Shown: piece by piece, positions 46,718-56,047 of the stretch | Numbering within the stretch: the stretch's first letter is position 1 | Layout: each line of letters begins with the position of its first letter | Source of the DNA: Brevibacterium ihuae | GTDB taxonomy: Bacteria > Actinomycetota > Actinomycetes > Actinomycetales > Brevibacteriaceae | Direction of reading: 5' to 3' | Length of the DNA stretch: 64,000 nt | NCBI RefSeq assembly: GCF_900184225.1 | Contig: NZ_FXWZ01000003.1 | Location: 1 to 64,000, forward strand | The notes under the pieces: model-generated | The model's database searches: none | Told to the model about the DNA's origin: nothing | What the model saw: the letters and a program-made list of their open reading frames with translations, nothing else | Position numbers and translations under genes: made by a program

Positions 46718-47518
46718 TCAGGAGGCGTCCGCGGTCGAGGCGAACGCCCCGTGCGGATGGGCGAGCTCGTCATCGGGCGCGACCGGGCCGATCGCATCCC
46801 ACAGCTCCACCCAGGCGCCGTCCTCGATCCGCCACAGCTCGCAGAAGAAGTGCCGCTCGCCGGCGATCGAGCCCTCGGAGTAGGTGAGGACGAAGTTCCC
46901 GTCGGCGACGGACCGGTGCAGCGTGTCGTAGGTCAGCGCCGAGCCGTCGGCCTTGAGCTGCTCGAGGAAGTCGACCATGTTCTGCACTCCGTCGGCGATG
47001 TCGCCGGAGTGCTGGGCGAACCGGTCGTCGGCTCGGGTGAACTCCCCCGCGGCGGCGTAGTCCTGGCCCTGGAGGAAGCGGCTCCACGCCTTCTCGACGA
47101 ACGCGCGGCTCGCCTCGGAGTCGACGGTCCCGTCGACATCGGTGGGCCCGTCGAGCTGGGTGCGGCCCGAGGCGTTCGGCGGCGTCTGCTCGACGAGCCC
47201 GTCCCAGTGCTCGACGATCTTCCCGTCGGCGACCCGGTAGATGTCGAAGCCGACGTAGACGGTGTCGGGGTCGAGACCGGGGTACGCGCCGTGGAGCGCC
47301 ACGAGGCCCTTCTCCTCGTCGACGAGGACGCGGGCGACGTCATGGCGCAGCCTGTCCCCCGCCCCGGTCACGAGTTCGCGGAGGCCGTCCTTGCCGTTCG
47401 CCACGAGCGGCGAGTGCTCGACGTAGTCCGCGGCGAAGTTCCGGTCGAGCGTGGAGAGGTCGTGCTCGGTGAAGAGTTCCCGGTCCGCGGTGAGGACGAG
47501 TTCTCGGATGTCGGTCAT
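46718..47518 (-). CDS. Tandem SnoaL-like (NTF2-fold) protein
   Basis: The 266-residue protein seems to contain two SnoaL-like domains. The first (about 1-125) has FAADYVEHSPLVANGKDGLRELV and IVEHWDGLVEQ. The second (about 145-260) has DDRFAQHSGDIADGVQNMVDFL and KLWRIEDGAWVELWDAIGP-like ELWRIEDGAWVELWDAIGP. SnoaL folds act as small cyclases, hydrolases or isomerases; no function can be assigned. AAGGAG lies 6 bases before ATG 47518. Confidence 0.8.
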   Translation of the reverse strand: MTDIRELVLTADRELFTEHDLSTLDRNFAADYVEHSPLVANGKDGLRELVTGAGDRLRHDVARVLVDEEKGLVALHGAYPGLDPDTVYVGFDIYRVADGKIVEHWDGLVEQTPPNASGRTQLDGPTDVDGTVDSEASRAFVEKAWSRFLQGQDYAAAGEFTRADDRFAQHSGDIADGVQNMVDFLEQLKADGSALTYDTLHRSVADGNFVLTYSEGSIAGERHFFCELWRIEDGAWVELWDAIGPVAPDDELAHPHGAFASTADAS

Positions 47519-47686
47519 CTGCTGCTCCTTGTCACTCGGCGGGAACGGGTCGCCCGGCCGCACCTCGGTGTGCGGGCGGCGGGGAGGAGGGACTCGTCCC
47601 GCACGTCCAGGCTACGGTGCCCGGCGACGCGGCGATACCCCGGGAACGCGGTTCGGGACGGGTGTTCTCAGACCGGCGGCGGATGC

Positions 47687-48547
47687 TCAGAGCTGCGCGG
47701 TGCGCGCGCTCTCGTAGATGCAGACGGCGGCCGCGGTCCCGAGGTTGAGGCTCTCGGCGCGGCCGTAGATCGGGATCGCGACCGCCCCGTCGCACTCCGC
47801 GCGGTCCTTCTCCGGCAGCCCCCAGGCCTCGTTGCCGAACGCCCACATCGTCGGGCGCGCCAGGTCGAGTCCGGTGTCCCGCGGCCGGTGGAGGTCGTGC
47901 GCCGGCGGATGGGCGTCGGCGGCGAGGACCTGGAGCCCGCGGGCGCGGCCGAGCTCGGCGACCTCCGACAGGCCGACCCCGGTGACGACGGGCACGTGGA
48001 AGAGCGAACCCGCGGTCGACCGCACCGTCTTGGGATTGTAGGCGTCGACGCTCGAGGACGTGAGGACGACGGCATCGGCACCGGCGGCGTCGGCGACCCG
48101 GAGAACGGTCCCCGCATTGCCGGGGTCGCGCACCTGCGAGAGCACGACGACGAGCCGGGAGTCGCCGGTGACGACCTCGGTGAGCGGGACGTCGAGGGTC
48201 GCGCACACCGCGATGACGCCCTGGGAGGCGACGGTGTCGGAGATCTCGGGGACGAGCTCGGCGGCGATCGTGTGCACGCGGACCCGCGCGCGAGCGGCGA
48301 GATCGAGCAGATCGGGATGGCGCTCGCGCGCCTCGTCGGTGACGAAGACCTCGAACACGCGGACCCGTACGCGGCCGGCGCGCTCCGCGGCGGCGACGAG
48401 GGCCTCGCGCACGGACTGCGGCCCCTCGGCGAGGAATCGGCCCTCCTTCGCCCTCCAGCTGCGGCGGGTGAGCTTCGCCGCCGCCCGGATGCGGGCGGAG
48501 CGCGGGGAGGTGATGCGGTCGTTCGCGGTCTGCGGTTCCGGGCTCAT
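47687..48547 (-). CDS. TrmH/SpoU-family RNA 2'-O-methyltransferase
   Basis: The 286-residue enzyme has an N-terminal substrate-binding domain (KEGRFLAEGPQSVREAL) and a C-terminal SPOUT knot. The three SpoU motifs are QVRDPGNAGTVLRVADAAG, WAFGNEAWGLPE and IPIYGRAESLNLGTAAAVCI. It uses S-adenosylmethionine, probably on 23S rRNA or tRNA. I chose ATG 48547 (MSPEPQT). It lies downstream of rplT behind a strong hairpin, the usual actinobacterial order rplT-trmH-pheST. Confidence 0.93.
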   Translation of the reverse strand: MSPEPQTANDRITSPRSARIRAAAKLTRRSWRAKEGRFLAEGPQSVREALVAAAERAGRVRVRVFEVFVTDEARERHPDLLDLAARARVRVHTIAAELVPEISDTVASQGVIAVCATLDVPLTEVVTGDSRLVVVLSQVRDPGNAGTVLRVADAAGADAVVLTSSSVDAYNPKTVRSTAGSLFHVPVVTGVGLSEVAELGRARGLQVLAADAHPPAHDLHRPRDTGLDLARPTMWAFGNEAWGLPEKDRAECDGAVAIPIYGRAESLNLGTAAAVCIYESARTAQL

Positions 48548-48599
48548 GGACCCCAGCCTAGACCGCCGGGGAGCACCCGGCGCAGTGGGCCGCCGAACG

Positions 48600-48653
48600 C
48601 CGGAATGCACCGCACCTGCGCACGGATCCGTGCGCGGGTGCGGTGCATTCCGG
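48600..48653. terminator. 27-bp hairpin downstream of rplT
   Basis: The two 27-base arms of 48600-48653 are reverse complements with a single G-U-type mismatch. The centre is the 18-bp palindrome GCGCACGGATCCGTGCGC. It lies 45 bases after the rplT stop and before the methyltransferase start. It lacks a T-run but should terminate or stabilise the infC-rpmI-rplT message. Confidence 0.8.
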
Positions 48654-48697
48654 ATGCGACCTGCGGCGGCGGCCCGGGGAGGGCCGCTCGGCCGGGA

Positions 48698-49087
48698 TCA
48701 GGCTGCGGAGGACTTGGCGGCGTTGACGTCGGCCGGCAGGGCGTCCTTGGCGATCTTGACGAGCGCGGCGAAGGTCGCGGCGTCGTTGACTGCGAGCTCG
48801 GCGAGCATGCGGCGGTCGACCTCGACCCCGGCGCCCTTGAGGCCCTGGATGAAGCGGTTGTAGGTCATGCCGTTGGCGCGGGCGCCGGCGTTGATCCGCT
48901 GGATCCAGAGGCGGCGGAAGTCACCCTTCCGGGCGCGCCGGTCGCGGTAGCTGTAGACCAGCGAGTGGATGACCTGCTCTTTGGCCTTGCGGTAGAGGCG
49001 CGACCGCTGTCCGCGGTAGCCGCTCGCCCGGTCGAGGATGACCCGGCGCTTCTTCTTGGCGTTGAGCGCCCTTTTCACACGTGCCAC
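48698..49087 (-). CDS. rplT: 50S ribosomal protein L20
   Basis: L20 binds 23S rRNA early in 50S assembly. The 129-residue sequence starts with GTG ([15 protein letters not shown]) after TAAGGAGT. It has the RNA-binding [19 protein letters not shown] and the conserved [18 protein letters not shown]. In many bacteria L20 represses its own operon by binding the mRNA. Last gene of infC-rpmI-rplT. Confidence 0.98.
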   Translation of the reverse strand: MARVKRALNAKKKRRVILDRASGYRGQRSRLYRKAKEQVIHSLVYSYRDRRARKGDFRRLWIQRINAGARANGMTYNRFIQGLKGAGVEVDRRMLAELAVNDAATFAALVKIAKDALPADVNAAKSSAA

Positions 49088-49161
49088 GTGTACTCCTTAG
49101 AAAGAATCGGGGTGCCGCCCAGCGGCGGCGCGGGCCTGCACGGCCCCGGGGAATGAGGTGA

Positions 49162-49359
49162 TCAGCGCTTGCCCAGCAGCTTGAGGGCCTTGGCGGCGTC
49201 ACCCTTGGTCAGCGTCTGGTCCATCGAGAGCCGACGCTTGCGGCGCGAGGACTTGTGCTCGGCGAGGTGGCGCTTGTTCACGCGCTCGCGCATGACCTTG
49301 CCGCTGCCGGAAAGGCGCAGGCGCTTCTTGGCGCCGCTGTGGGTCTTCTGCTTCGGCAT
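49162..49359 (-). CDS. rpmI: 50S ribosomal protein L35
   Basis: The 65-residue basic protein [18 protein letters not shown]... ends in ALKLLGKR and is full length. ATG 49359 has GAAGGAG upstream. It lies between infC and rplT, the universal order of this operon. Confidence 0.98.
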   Translation of the reverse strand: MPKQKTHSGAKKRLRLSGSGKVMRERVNKRHLAEHKSSRRKRRLSMDQTLTKGDAAKALKLLGKR

Positions 49360-49474
49360 GGTGCCGTTCTCCTTCTCGTGCCGACGCGCCGGAGCGATCC
49401 GGCGAGGTCGGTCGTCGTTGTGCGTACTCAGTGCGCCTGCGTCCGTCCCGGATGGGGGACGCGGGCGCGGAAAA

Positions 49475-50113
49475 TCACGCCTCGTCGTCGGCGGTCGAGC
49501 CGTCCGCCTTGGCCTGCGCGGCCCGCTCGCGCCGGGACTTGACCTCGGCGCTCGCACCCTTGGCATCACGGCTCGCCCGGCGGGACTCCGCCTTGGCGTC
49601 GGCCTTGGACCGGAAGGGCGCCACGACCATGACCATGTTGCGGCCGTCCACGCGGGGCGCGGACTCGACGGACCCGAGCTCGGACACGTCCTCGGCCAGC
49701 CGGTTGAGCAGCTTGATCCCCATCTCGGGACGGGACTGCTCGCGACCGCGGAACATGATCATGACCTTGACCTTGTCGCCGCCGGAGAGGAACCGGGAGA
49801 CGTGGCCCTTCTTGGTCTCGTAGTCGTGCTCGTCGATCTTCAGCCGGAACCGGATCTCCTTGAGGGCCATGTTGGCCTGGTTCTTCCGGGCTTCGCGGGC
49901 CTTCTGAGCGGATTCGTACTTGAACTTGCCGTAGTCCATGAGCTTGGCGACGGGCGGCTTGGCCTGCGGCGCCACCTCGACGAGGTCGAGGTCGGCTTCG
50001 CGGGCGAGGTCGAGTGCCTTGCGCATGGCGACGATTCCGACCTGCTCCCCGTTGGGGCCGACCAGGCGGACTTCCGGTACCCGAATCCGATCATTGATGC
50101 GCGGCTCGCTGAT
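49475..50113 (-). CDS. infC: Translation initiation factor IF-3, with ATC start codon
   Basis: IF-3 keeps 30S subunits apart and checks start codons. The protein begins (M/I)[19 protein letters not shown] and has the linker region [20 protein letters not shown] and the C-terminal domain with [15 protein letters not shown] 25-residue charged tail follows ([20 protein letters not shown]). The start is ATC at 50113-50111, 7 bases after AAGGAG. There is no ATG or GTG nearby in frame; the next ATG (50173) has no ribosome site and lies in the leader. Non-canonical AUU/AUC starts are a known autoregulation device of infC. Confidence 0.93.
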   Translation of the reverse strand: MSEPRINDRIRVPEVRLVGPNGEQVGIVAMRKALDLAREADLDLVEVAPQAKPPVAKLMDYGKFKYESAQKAREARKNQANMALKEIRFRLKIDEHDYETKKGHVSRFLSGGDKVKVMIMFRGREQSRPEMGIKLLNRLAEDVSELGSVESAPRVDGRNMVMVVAPFRSKADAKAESRRASRDAKGASAEVKSRRERAAQAKADGSTADDEA

Positions 50114-50158
50114 GTGCTCGCTCCTTCTTCGACGATGAGGTGAGCCGAAAGAGAAAGG

Positions 50159-50183
50159 CCCCCTTCGGCACATGCGAAGGGAG
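50159..50183 (-). promoter_or_regulatory. Leader hairpin of the infC operon
   Basis: On the minus strand CCCTTCG and CGAAGGG (50181-50161) form a stem closed by a 7-base loop. It is extended by further pairs and followed by CCTTTCTCTTTC. It lies about 50 bases before the infC start, so it resembles a transcription attenuator, as known for infC-rpmI-rplT leaders in other bacteria. Confidence 0.55.
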
Positions 50184-50432
50184 CCCGGTACGGAAGACGC
50201 GGACGCGCCGCGTCCGCACGATCCCGTTCATCCGCGGTGGACAGCGGGACCGTTTCCGATGACCCGATCGCCTGTGGCGATCCAGGTGGGAGCCAGGCTC
50301 CTCTTTGCACCCGACCATCGTACTACGGTGCGGCGGCGACTGCGAATCGACCGGCCGACGCGGCCCGATCCGCGATCCTCCGCCCGGCGGATCGGACACC
50401 GGCGGGGGCGAGTCGTATGGGATGCTGGGGGC

Positions 50433-50825
50433 ATGACCGACTCCGCATCGAACCCCACCCCCGATCCGACCGCACCCGCGTCCGCCGAGACCCAGGCCGT
50501 CCGCGACATCGCCGAGGTGCCCGCCGTCGAGATCATCTCCTCCGCCGCCGTCCACCTCATGAGCGCCGCCGCGGTCAAGTGCGGCCTCGCCGAGGACACC
50601 GACACCGAGCGCGCGGCCGACCTCACCGATCTCGACGAGGCCCGCAAGCTCATCACCGCCCTCGCCGGTCTCATCACCGCCGGCGCCACGGAGATCGGCG
50701 ACCACCACGCCCGGCCGCTGCGCGACGGGCTCCGCAGCCTCCAGCTCGCCTTCCGCGAGGCCTCCTCGATCCCCGACGCCCCCGGTCAGGGTCCCGGCGA
50801 GAAGTACACCGGCCCCGTCCGCTGA
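50433..50825 (+). CDS. DUF1844 family protein
   Basis: The 130-residue acidic protein has an Ala/Pro-rich N-terminus, then VEIISSAAVHLMSAAAVKCGL and LDEARKLITALAGLITAGA, the DUF1844 core of two helices. No membrane segment or signal is seen. It is conserved beside infC in actinobacteria, divergently transcribed. The function is not known. ATG 50433 is chosen at the conserved start. Confidence 0.85.
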   Translation: MTDSASNPTPDPTAPASAETQAVRDIAEVPAVEIISSAAVHLMSAAAVKCGLAEDTDTERAADLTDLDEARKLITALAGLITAGATEIGDHHARPLRDGLRSLQLAFREASSIPDAPGQGPGEKYTGPVR

Positions 50826-50854
50826 CACCGATCCGCCTGCGCGGAGCGAACCGC

Positions 50855-52201
50855 TCAGTCGAAGTAGGCGGGGACGTCGATCGCTCCCCCGCCCGCGGTG
50901 AACTCCTGCTCGACGGCCGCGGCGAGGGCATCGTCGCACAGGTAGTCGAGCGCGGTGGCGGCGAGAGCGTAGGCACCGTCGACCGCGGCGTCGTCGGCCG
51001 CGGGCGATTCCGCGGCGGCCGCGAACTCGCGGGTGTGCCAGGCGACCTCGGGGCCGGCGATCGCGATGGTCGGATGGATGCCGGGCAGGCGCCAGCTGAC
51101 GTTGCCGAAATCCGTCGAGGCGGCGAGGGAGTCCGACACGACCCCGGCCGGCATCGGCGAGCGGCCGCGCGCCTGCGAGTGCACCGACCACCGGGCGGCG
51201 AGCTCCCGGTTCGCGCGCACCGGCAGGCTCGGAGGATTCGCGTCCCAGGCGACCTCGACGCCGCAGCCGGTCATGAGCGCGGCTCCGCGCGCGATGTCCT
51301 CGACCCGGGCCGAGAGCTCCTTGAGCGTCTCCGGATAGGCGGAGCGGACGTAGACGCTCACGCGGCTCGATTCGGTGATGATCGAGGGCCGGTCCCCGCC
51401 GGCGGGGATCGAGGCGTGCACGCGATCGACCGGGAGCATCTGCTGCCTCAGCAGGCCGATCCCCTGGTACATGAGCGAGGCGGCGTCGAGCGCATTGCGT
51501 CCCATGAAGGGCTGCGCCGAGGCGTGGGCGGCGATGCCGCGGAAGTCGACGTCGAGCGTCCGGCGGCCGAGCCACAGCTGCTCCGCGGCGTCGTCGCCGG
51601 AGGGATGGAGCATGAGGGCGGCGTCGACGCCGTCGAACGCGCCGTTGCGGGCCATGATCTCCTTGCCCGTCCGGCCCTCCTCGGCCGGGGTGCCGAGGAG
51701 CACGATCCGCCCCGGGAGCGGGCGCGCGGGATCGATGGTGCGCATGACGTCGACGGCCGCGAGGAACGCCCCGACGCCGGCGGCGGCGATGACGTTGTGC
51801 CCGCACGCGTGCCCGATCCCGGGCAGCGCGTCGTACTCGGCGAGGACCGCCGCGGTCCGGCCGCTCTCCGCATCCCCCCAGCTCGCCTCGACCGCGGTGT
51901 CGAGGCCGTAGGCGCCGACCCGCGCACCGATGCCCGCGCCGTTGAGCACCTCGGCGACGAGCGCGGCGGAGCGGTACTCCTCGAAGGCGAGCTCGGCGCT
52001 CGCGTGGATCGCGCGGGACAGCTCGATGATCCGGGGGCGCCGCTCCTCGACGGCCGCGCGCAGACGGCGCAGCACCGCATCGGGGGCGCCGGAGTGCACC
52101 GAGTGCGGCGGACCGGCGAGCCGCGCGCGCTCCTCGGTGTCGGCGCGCATCGCCTCGAGATAGCGCGTGCTGGGCTGGGTGGGCTGGGCGGGATCACGCA
52201 T
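50855..52201 (-). CDS. M20-family amidohydrolase (AbgB/aminobenzoyl-glutamate hydrolase-like)
   Basis: The 448-residue metallohydrolase has an N-terminal SRAIHASAELAFEEYRSA. Metal-binding motifs are EYDALPGIGHACGHN and LLGTPAEEGRTGKEIM, followed by HPSGDD. A dimerisation lid domain (about 195-310) has GIAAHASAQPFMGRNALDAA. Relatives cleave peptide-like amides such as aminobenzoyl-glutamate or N-acyl amino acids; the substrate here is unknown. I chose ATG 52201 (MRDPAQ); a GTG at 52207 is the alternative. Confidence 0.9.
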   Translation of the reverse strand: MRDPAQPTQPSTRYLEAMRADTEERARLAGPPHSVHSGAPDAVLRRLRAAVEERRPRIIELSRAIHASAELAFEEYRSAALVAEVLNGAGIGARVGAYGLDTAVEASWGDAESGRTAAVLAEYDALPGIGHACGHNVIAAAGVGAFLAAVDVMRTIDPARPLPGRIVLLGTPAEEGRTGKEIMARNGAFDGVDAALMLHPSGDDAAEQLWLGRRTLDVDFRGIAAHASAQPFMGRNALDAASLMYQGIGLLRQQMLPVDRVHASIPAGGDRPSIITESSRVSVYVRSAYPETLKELSARVEDIARGAALMTGCGVEVAWDANPPSLPVRANRELAARWSVHSQARGRSPMPAGVVSDSLAASTDFGNVSWRLPGIHPTIAIAGPEVAWHTREFAAAAESPAADDAAVDGAYALAATALDYLCDDALAAAVEQEFTAGGGAIDVPAYFD

Positions 52202-52242
52202 GCCCACCAGCCTATCGGCCGGGGCCGGGACCGCCCCGTTTC

Positions 52243-52278
52243 TTGAACGGTTCCAAAAAGGCCACTAGGATGGGGAGC
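52243..52278 (+). promoter_or_regulatory. fur-catalase promoter with inner palindrome
   Basis: TTGAAC (52243-52248) and TAGGAT (52266-52271) are spaced by exactly 17 bases. TAGGAT ends 7 bases before the GTG at 52279, so the mRNA is probably leaderless. The perfect palindrome GAACGGTTC (52245-52253) overlaps the -35, the right place for repression by the Fur-family protein it drives. Confidence 0.7.
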
Positions 52279-52737
52279 GTGACGACACCGAGCACACCAG
52301 AGCTGATCAGGGCCGCCGGCCTGCGGGTGACCGCACCTCGGCGGGCCGTGCTCGACGTGCTCCGCTCCTCCGCCGGGCACCCCGACGTGGAGGAGATCAC
52401 CGCCGTAGTGCGCCTGCGGATCGGCCGGGTCTCGCATCAGACCGTGTACGACGTGCTCGCCGCGTTCGAGAGCGCCGACCTTGTCCGATGCATCGACCCC
52501 ACCGGATCCGCAGCGGTGCGCTACGAGTTCCAACGGCACGACAACCACCATCATCTGATCTGCCGGTCCTGCCGGGAGATCGTCGATGTGCCGTGCAGCG
52601 GGGACGATGTGCCGTGCATGCACCCTCCCGAGGATCACGGCTTCGCCGTCGAGCTCGCGGAGGTCGTGTACTGGGGACAGTGCGTCCGGTGTCGCGACAG
52701 CCACGAGGATCCCGTATCCCCAACGGTCTCCCTTTAA
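52279..52737 (+). CDS. Fur-family peroxide/metal-responsive repressor
   Basis: This 152-residue regulator has the Fur winged helix (IRAAGLRVTAPRRAVLDVL and SHQTVYDVLAAFESADLV). The metal-binding region is RYEFQRHDNHHHLICRSCRE, and a CxxC pair near the end (CVRC) supplies structural Zn together with CRSC. Its place just before a catalase gene suggests a FurA/PerR type that represses the catalase. The stop codon overlaps the catalase Shine-Dalgarno. Start is GTG 52279, as set by the promoter. Confidence 0.92.
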   Translation: MTTPSTPELIRAAGLRVTAPRRAVLDVLRSSAGHPDVEEITAVVRLRIGRVSHQTVYDVLAAFESADLVRCIDPTGSAAVRYEFQRHDNHHHLICRSCREIVDVPCSGDDVPCMHPPEDHGFAVELAEVVYWGQCVRCRDSHEDPVSPTVSL

Positions 52738-52746
52738 GGAGGAACT

Positions 52747-54270
52747 ATGGCCGAGAACTACACGACGAACGACTTCGGCATCCCGGTCGGCAGCGATGAG
52801 CACTCGCTCACCGTCGGCCCGAACGGTCCGATCCTGCTCCAGGACCACTACCTCATCGAGAAGATGGCGCACTTCAACCGCGAGCGCGTCCCCGAGCGCG
52901 TCGTCCACGCGAAGGGCGGCGGCGCCTTCGGCACCTTCCGCGTGACGCAGGACGTGTCGAAGTACACCCGCGCCGCGGTCTTCCAGCCCAAGACCGAGAC
53001 CGAGGTCCTCACCCGGTTCTCGACCGTCGCCGGTGAGCAGGGCTCGCCCGACACCTGGCGCGATCCGCGCGGCTTCGCGGTGAAGATGTACACGACCGAG
53101 GGCAACCTCGACATCGTGGGCAACAACACCCCGGTCTTCTTCATCCGCGACACCATCCAGTTCTCGGACTTCATCCACTCGCAGAAGCGCCGCAGCGACT
53201 CCGGCCTGCGCGACCACAACATGCAGTGGGACTTCTGGACCCAGGTCCCCGCCTCGGCCCACCAGGTCACGTACCTCATGGGTGACCGCGGCATCCCGCG
53301 GTCGTGGCGCGAGCAGAACGGCTACGGCTCGCACACCTTCCAGTGGGTCAACGCCGCCGGTGAGCGCTACTGGGTCAAGTACCACTGGATCTCGAACCAG
53401 AAGCAGGAGTTCATCGAGAAGCACGGCCACGAGGGCTTCTCCGCCGACGAGGCCGACGAGATGGCCGGCATCGACGCGGACTTCCACCGTCGCGACCTGT
53501 TCGACTCGATCGAGGCGGGCAACTTCCCGTCCTGGACCCTCAAGGTGCAGATCATGCCCTACGAGGAGGCCAAGGACTACCGCATCAACCCCTTCGACGT
53601 GACGAAGGTCTGGCCGCACGGCGACTACCCGCTCCACGAGGTCGGCGTGATGGAGCTCAACCGCAACCCGGAGGACTTCCACTCCGAGATCGAGCAGGCG
53701 GCGTTCGCCCCGTCGAACCTCGTGCCCGGGACCGGGCTGTCGCCGGACAAGATGCTCATGGGACGCATCTTCTCCTACGCCGACACCCACCGCTACCGGA
53801 TCGGCCCGAACTACGCGCAGCTCCCGGTCAACCGTCCGAAGAACGCGGTGAAGAACAGCTACTCGGTCGCCGGCCCGATGTCCTACGAGAACTACCCGAA
53901 GGACCAGCCGGTCTACGCGCCGAACAGCTACGGCGGACCGCACGCGAACCCCGCGCGCACGACCGAGGGCAACCTCGTGTCCGTCGAGGGCGACGTGCTG
54001 CGCTCGGCACCGACCCTGCGCAAGCACGACGGCGACTTCAACCAGGCCGGTGACCTCGTGCGCAACGTGCTCGACGACGCCGCCCGCGACCGGATGGTCG
54101 GCAACATCTCCGGGCACCTCCTCAACGGCGTGTCCGAGCCGATCCTCGTCAAGGCGTTCGACTACTGGAAGAACGTCGACGCCGATCTCGGCGCCCGCGT
54201 CGAGAACGTCGTGCGCGGCGCCCAGAAGCAGGGTGCCGGCACCGCGGCCACGGAGAACAAGCCGAGCTGA
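52747..54270 (+). CDS. katA: Monofunctional haem catalase
   Basis: This enzyme breaks down hydrogen peroxide. The 507-residue sequence has the distal His in [20 protein letters not shown], the Asn in [14 protein letters not shown], and the haem-ligand Tyr in [15 protein letters not shown]. The C-terminus ends about residue 500 without a flavodoxin-like domain, so it is a small-subunit clade enzyme. AAGGAGG precedes ATG 52747 and overlaps the fur stop, so translation is probably coupled. Confidence 0.97.
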   Translation: MAENYTTNDFGIPVGSDEHSLTVGPNGPILLQDHYLIEKMAHFNRERVPERVVHAKGGGAFGTFRVTQDVSKYTRAAVFQPKTETEVLTRFSTVAGEQGSPDTWRDPRGFAVKMYTTEGNLDIVGNNTPVFFIRDTIQFSDFIHSQKRRSDSGLRDHNMQWDFWTQVPASAHQVTYLMGDRGIPRSWREQNGYGSHTFQWVNAAGERYWVKYHWISNQKQEFIEKHGHEGFSADEADEMAGIDADFHRRDLFDSIEAGNFPSWTLKVQIMPYEEAKDYRINPFDVTKVWPHGDYPLHEVGVMELNRNPEDFHSEIEQAAFAPSNLVPGTGLSPDKMLMGRIFSYADTHRYRIGPNYAQLPVNRPKNAVKNSYSVAGPMSYENYPKDQPVYAPNSYGGPHANPARTTEGNLVSVEGDVLRSAPTLRKHDGDFNQAGDLVRNVLDDAARDRMVGNISGHLLNGVSEPILVKAFDYWKNVDADLGARVENVVRGAQKQGAGTAATENKPS

Positions 54271-54318
54271 TGATGCTCCGCTCCGGCTGAGCACCGTGCG
54301 CGGCGCTCGAGCGGGACG

Positions 54319-54351
54319 ACGGGCCCGGACCTCATCGAGGTCCGGGCCCGT
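54319..54351. terminator. Bidirectional terminator between katA and sseB
   Basis: ACGGGCCCGGACCTC (54319-54333) and its exact reverse complement (54337-54351) flank a 3-base loop, giving a 15-bp stem. It lies between the convergent katA and SseB-family genes. Confidence 0.85.
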
Positions 54352-54387
54352 TCGCGTCCGTGGGACTCCCGCGCGATCCGGCGCGCC

Positions 54388-55281
54388 TCAGACCCCTGCG
54401 CGGCCCCGGTCGACGGTGATGACCATGGAGTCGACGCGGGAGACGAAGTCCTCGTCGGCGCCGAGGCGGCGGCGGAGATCCGCGAGCTCCTCGGGGGTCG
54501 GCGTGCGCTCGACGGTGAGGACGAGGGCGAGCTCGGGACCGGAGACGTGCACCGCCCGGCTCCCTGGGGCGATCCCGATCGCGGCGATCCACCCGAGGCC
54601 GTCGACGATCCGGCCGACGGCCTCCGCGACGGCGCCGTCCGCCCAGGCCGGGGTCCACGGCAGGCCCTGGACGAAGGCCCACAGAGCGGTGCGCCGGAGC
54701 AGGAACGGGTGCGCGGAGCCGGGATCGACGACGACGAGCTGCGCGCCCTCCTCGATCGCGGCGACGCACAGCCGCTCGGATTCGATCGGCACCGGGCGCG
54801 CCGTCGTCCCCCAGGCGGTGAGGGCGGAGATGTCGGAGAAGCACGGCGTGCACTCGCGCCCGTCGTCGGCGGCGAGGCGCACCATCGCCATCTCCGAGGA
54901 GTTGTCGTGGACGAGTCCGCGCGCGTCCGTGGTGTGCTCGATCGCGGTGGGCAGGATCGGAGCGTAGACCCGGGCGCCGCGCAGCGCCTCGAGCACGCCG
55001 CGATGGGCGGCGGGGTCGAGGGGGGCGGCCGTGACCGCGTCGAGGGCGGCGGTGAGCGCGGGCACCGCGAGTCCGGTGTCGCCGGCGAAGGGGTTCGGCT
55101 TAAGATCGCGCCCGGCCCACGGGACGCCGGCGGAGTCGGCCCGGTTCTGCGCGCCGTTGGCCGCCGGCGTGCCACCCGGGCACGCGGGCCCGGCGGTCAT
55201 GCCCGCGAGGTGCTCGGGCAGCGCCGGCGGTTCGGAGGGTTCCGGGACGCGCGGGGGTCCGGCGGGGACGTCGGCGTGCAC
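54388..55281 (-). CDS. SseB-family N-terminal domain protein
   Basis: The 297-residue protein has an acidic, Pro-rich N-terminus (1-60), then an SseB-like domain (about 62-180: RVYAPILPT, EMAMVRLAADDGRECTPCFSD) and a second similar half (AVHVSGPELALVLTVERTPT). Bacterial SseB-domain proteins have no clear enzymatic role. The gene follows priA by 7 bases, a conserved actinobacterial layout, so it belongs to the his operon. Function unknown. Confidence 0.8.
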   Translation of the reverse strand: MHADVPAGPPRVPEPSEPPALPEHLAGMTAGPACPGGTPAANGAQNRADSAGVPWAGRDLKPNPFAGDTGLAVPALTAALDAVTAAPLDPAAHRGVLEALRGARVYAPILPTAIEHTTDARGLVHDNSSEMAMVRLAADDGRECTPCFSDISALTAWGTTARPVPIESERLCVAAIEEGAQLVVVDPGSAHPFLLRRTALWAFVQGLPWTPAWADGAVAEAVGRIVDGLGWIAAIGIAPGSRAVHVSGPELALVLTVERTPTPEELADLRRRLGADEDFVSRVDSMVITVDRGRAGV

Positions 55282-55288
55282 AGCGGGC

Positions 55289-56041
55289 TCAGCGGCCCGC
55301 GACGTCGAGCGCCTCGGCGAGGGTGAAGCGGCCGGCGTACAGGGCCTTGCCGACGATCGCGGAGTCGACGCCCTCGGGCACGAGGGTGCGCAGCGCGGCG
55401 ATGTCGTCGAGGCTCGACACGCCGCCGGAGGCGACGATCGGACGGTCGGTGCGGGTGCACAGGGTGCGGAGCAGCTCGAGGTTCGGCCCCTGCAGGGTGC
55501 CGTCCTTCCGCACGTCGGTGACGACGTAGCGCGCGCACCCGGCGGATTCGAGCTGGGCGAGGACCTCGAACAGGTCTCCCCCGTCCTCGGTCCAGCCGCG
55601 GGCGGCGAGCGTCGTGCCGCGCACGTCGAGGCCGATCGCGATCCGGTCGCCGTAGTCGCGGATGACCTCCGCGGTCCACGCGGGGTTCTCGAGCGCCGCG
55701 GTGCCGATGTTCACGCGCTCCGCACCGGTGTCGAGCGCGCGCTCGAGGCTCTCGGTGTCGCGGATGCCGCCGGAGATCTCCACCTTGATCGAGAGCGCCT
55801 TGGTGACCTGCGTGAGGAGGTCGTAGTTCGATCCGCGGCCGAAGGCGGCGTCGAGGTCGACGAGGTGGATCCACTCCGCACCGGCGTCCTCGAACTGCTG
55901 CGCGGCCTCGACCGGCGAGCCGTAGTCGGTCTCCGAACCGGCCTCGCCCTGGACCAGGCGGACGGCCTTGCCGTCGGCGACGTCGACGGCCGGGAGCAGG
56001 GTGAGCGCGGGTTCCGTCACGAGTTCGGTCATGTTCTCCAT
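55289..56041 (-). CDS. priA: Bifunctional phosphoribosyl isomerase A (HisA/TrpF)
   Basis: The 250-residue TIM barrel starts [20 protein letters not shown]. It has [19 protein letters not shown] and [19 protein letters not shown], the PriA-type pattern in which one active site serves ProFAR in histidine synthesis and PRA in tryptophan synthesis. Actinobacteria usually lack a separate trpF. The dual role is inferred from family and lineage. The start is ATG 56041; an inner ATG at 56032 is possible. Confidence 0.93.
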   Translation of the reverse strand: MENMTELVTEPALTLLPAVDVADGKAVRLVQGEAGSETDYGSPVEAAQQFEDAGAEWIHLVDLDAAFGRGSNYDLLTQVTKALSIKVEISGGIRDTESLERALDTGAERVNIGTAALENPAWTAEVIRDYGDRIAIGLDVRGTTLAARGWTEDGGDLFEVLAQLESAGCARYVVTDVRKDGTLQGPNLELLRTLCTRTDRPIVASGGVSSLDDIAALRTLVPEGVDSAIVGKALYAGRFTLAEALDVAGR

Positions 56042-56047
56042 CTTCTC

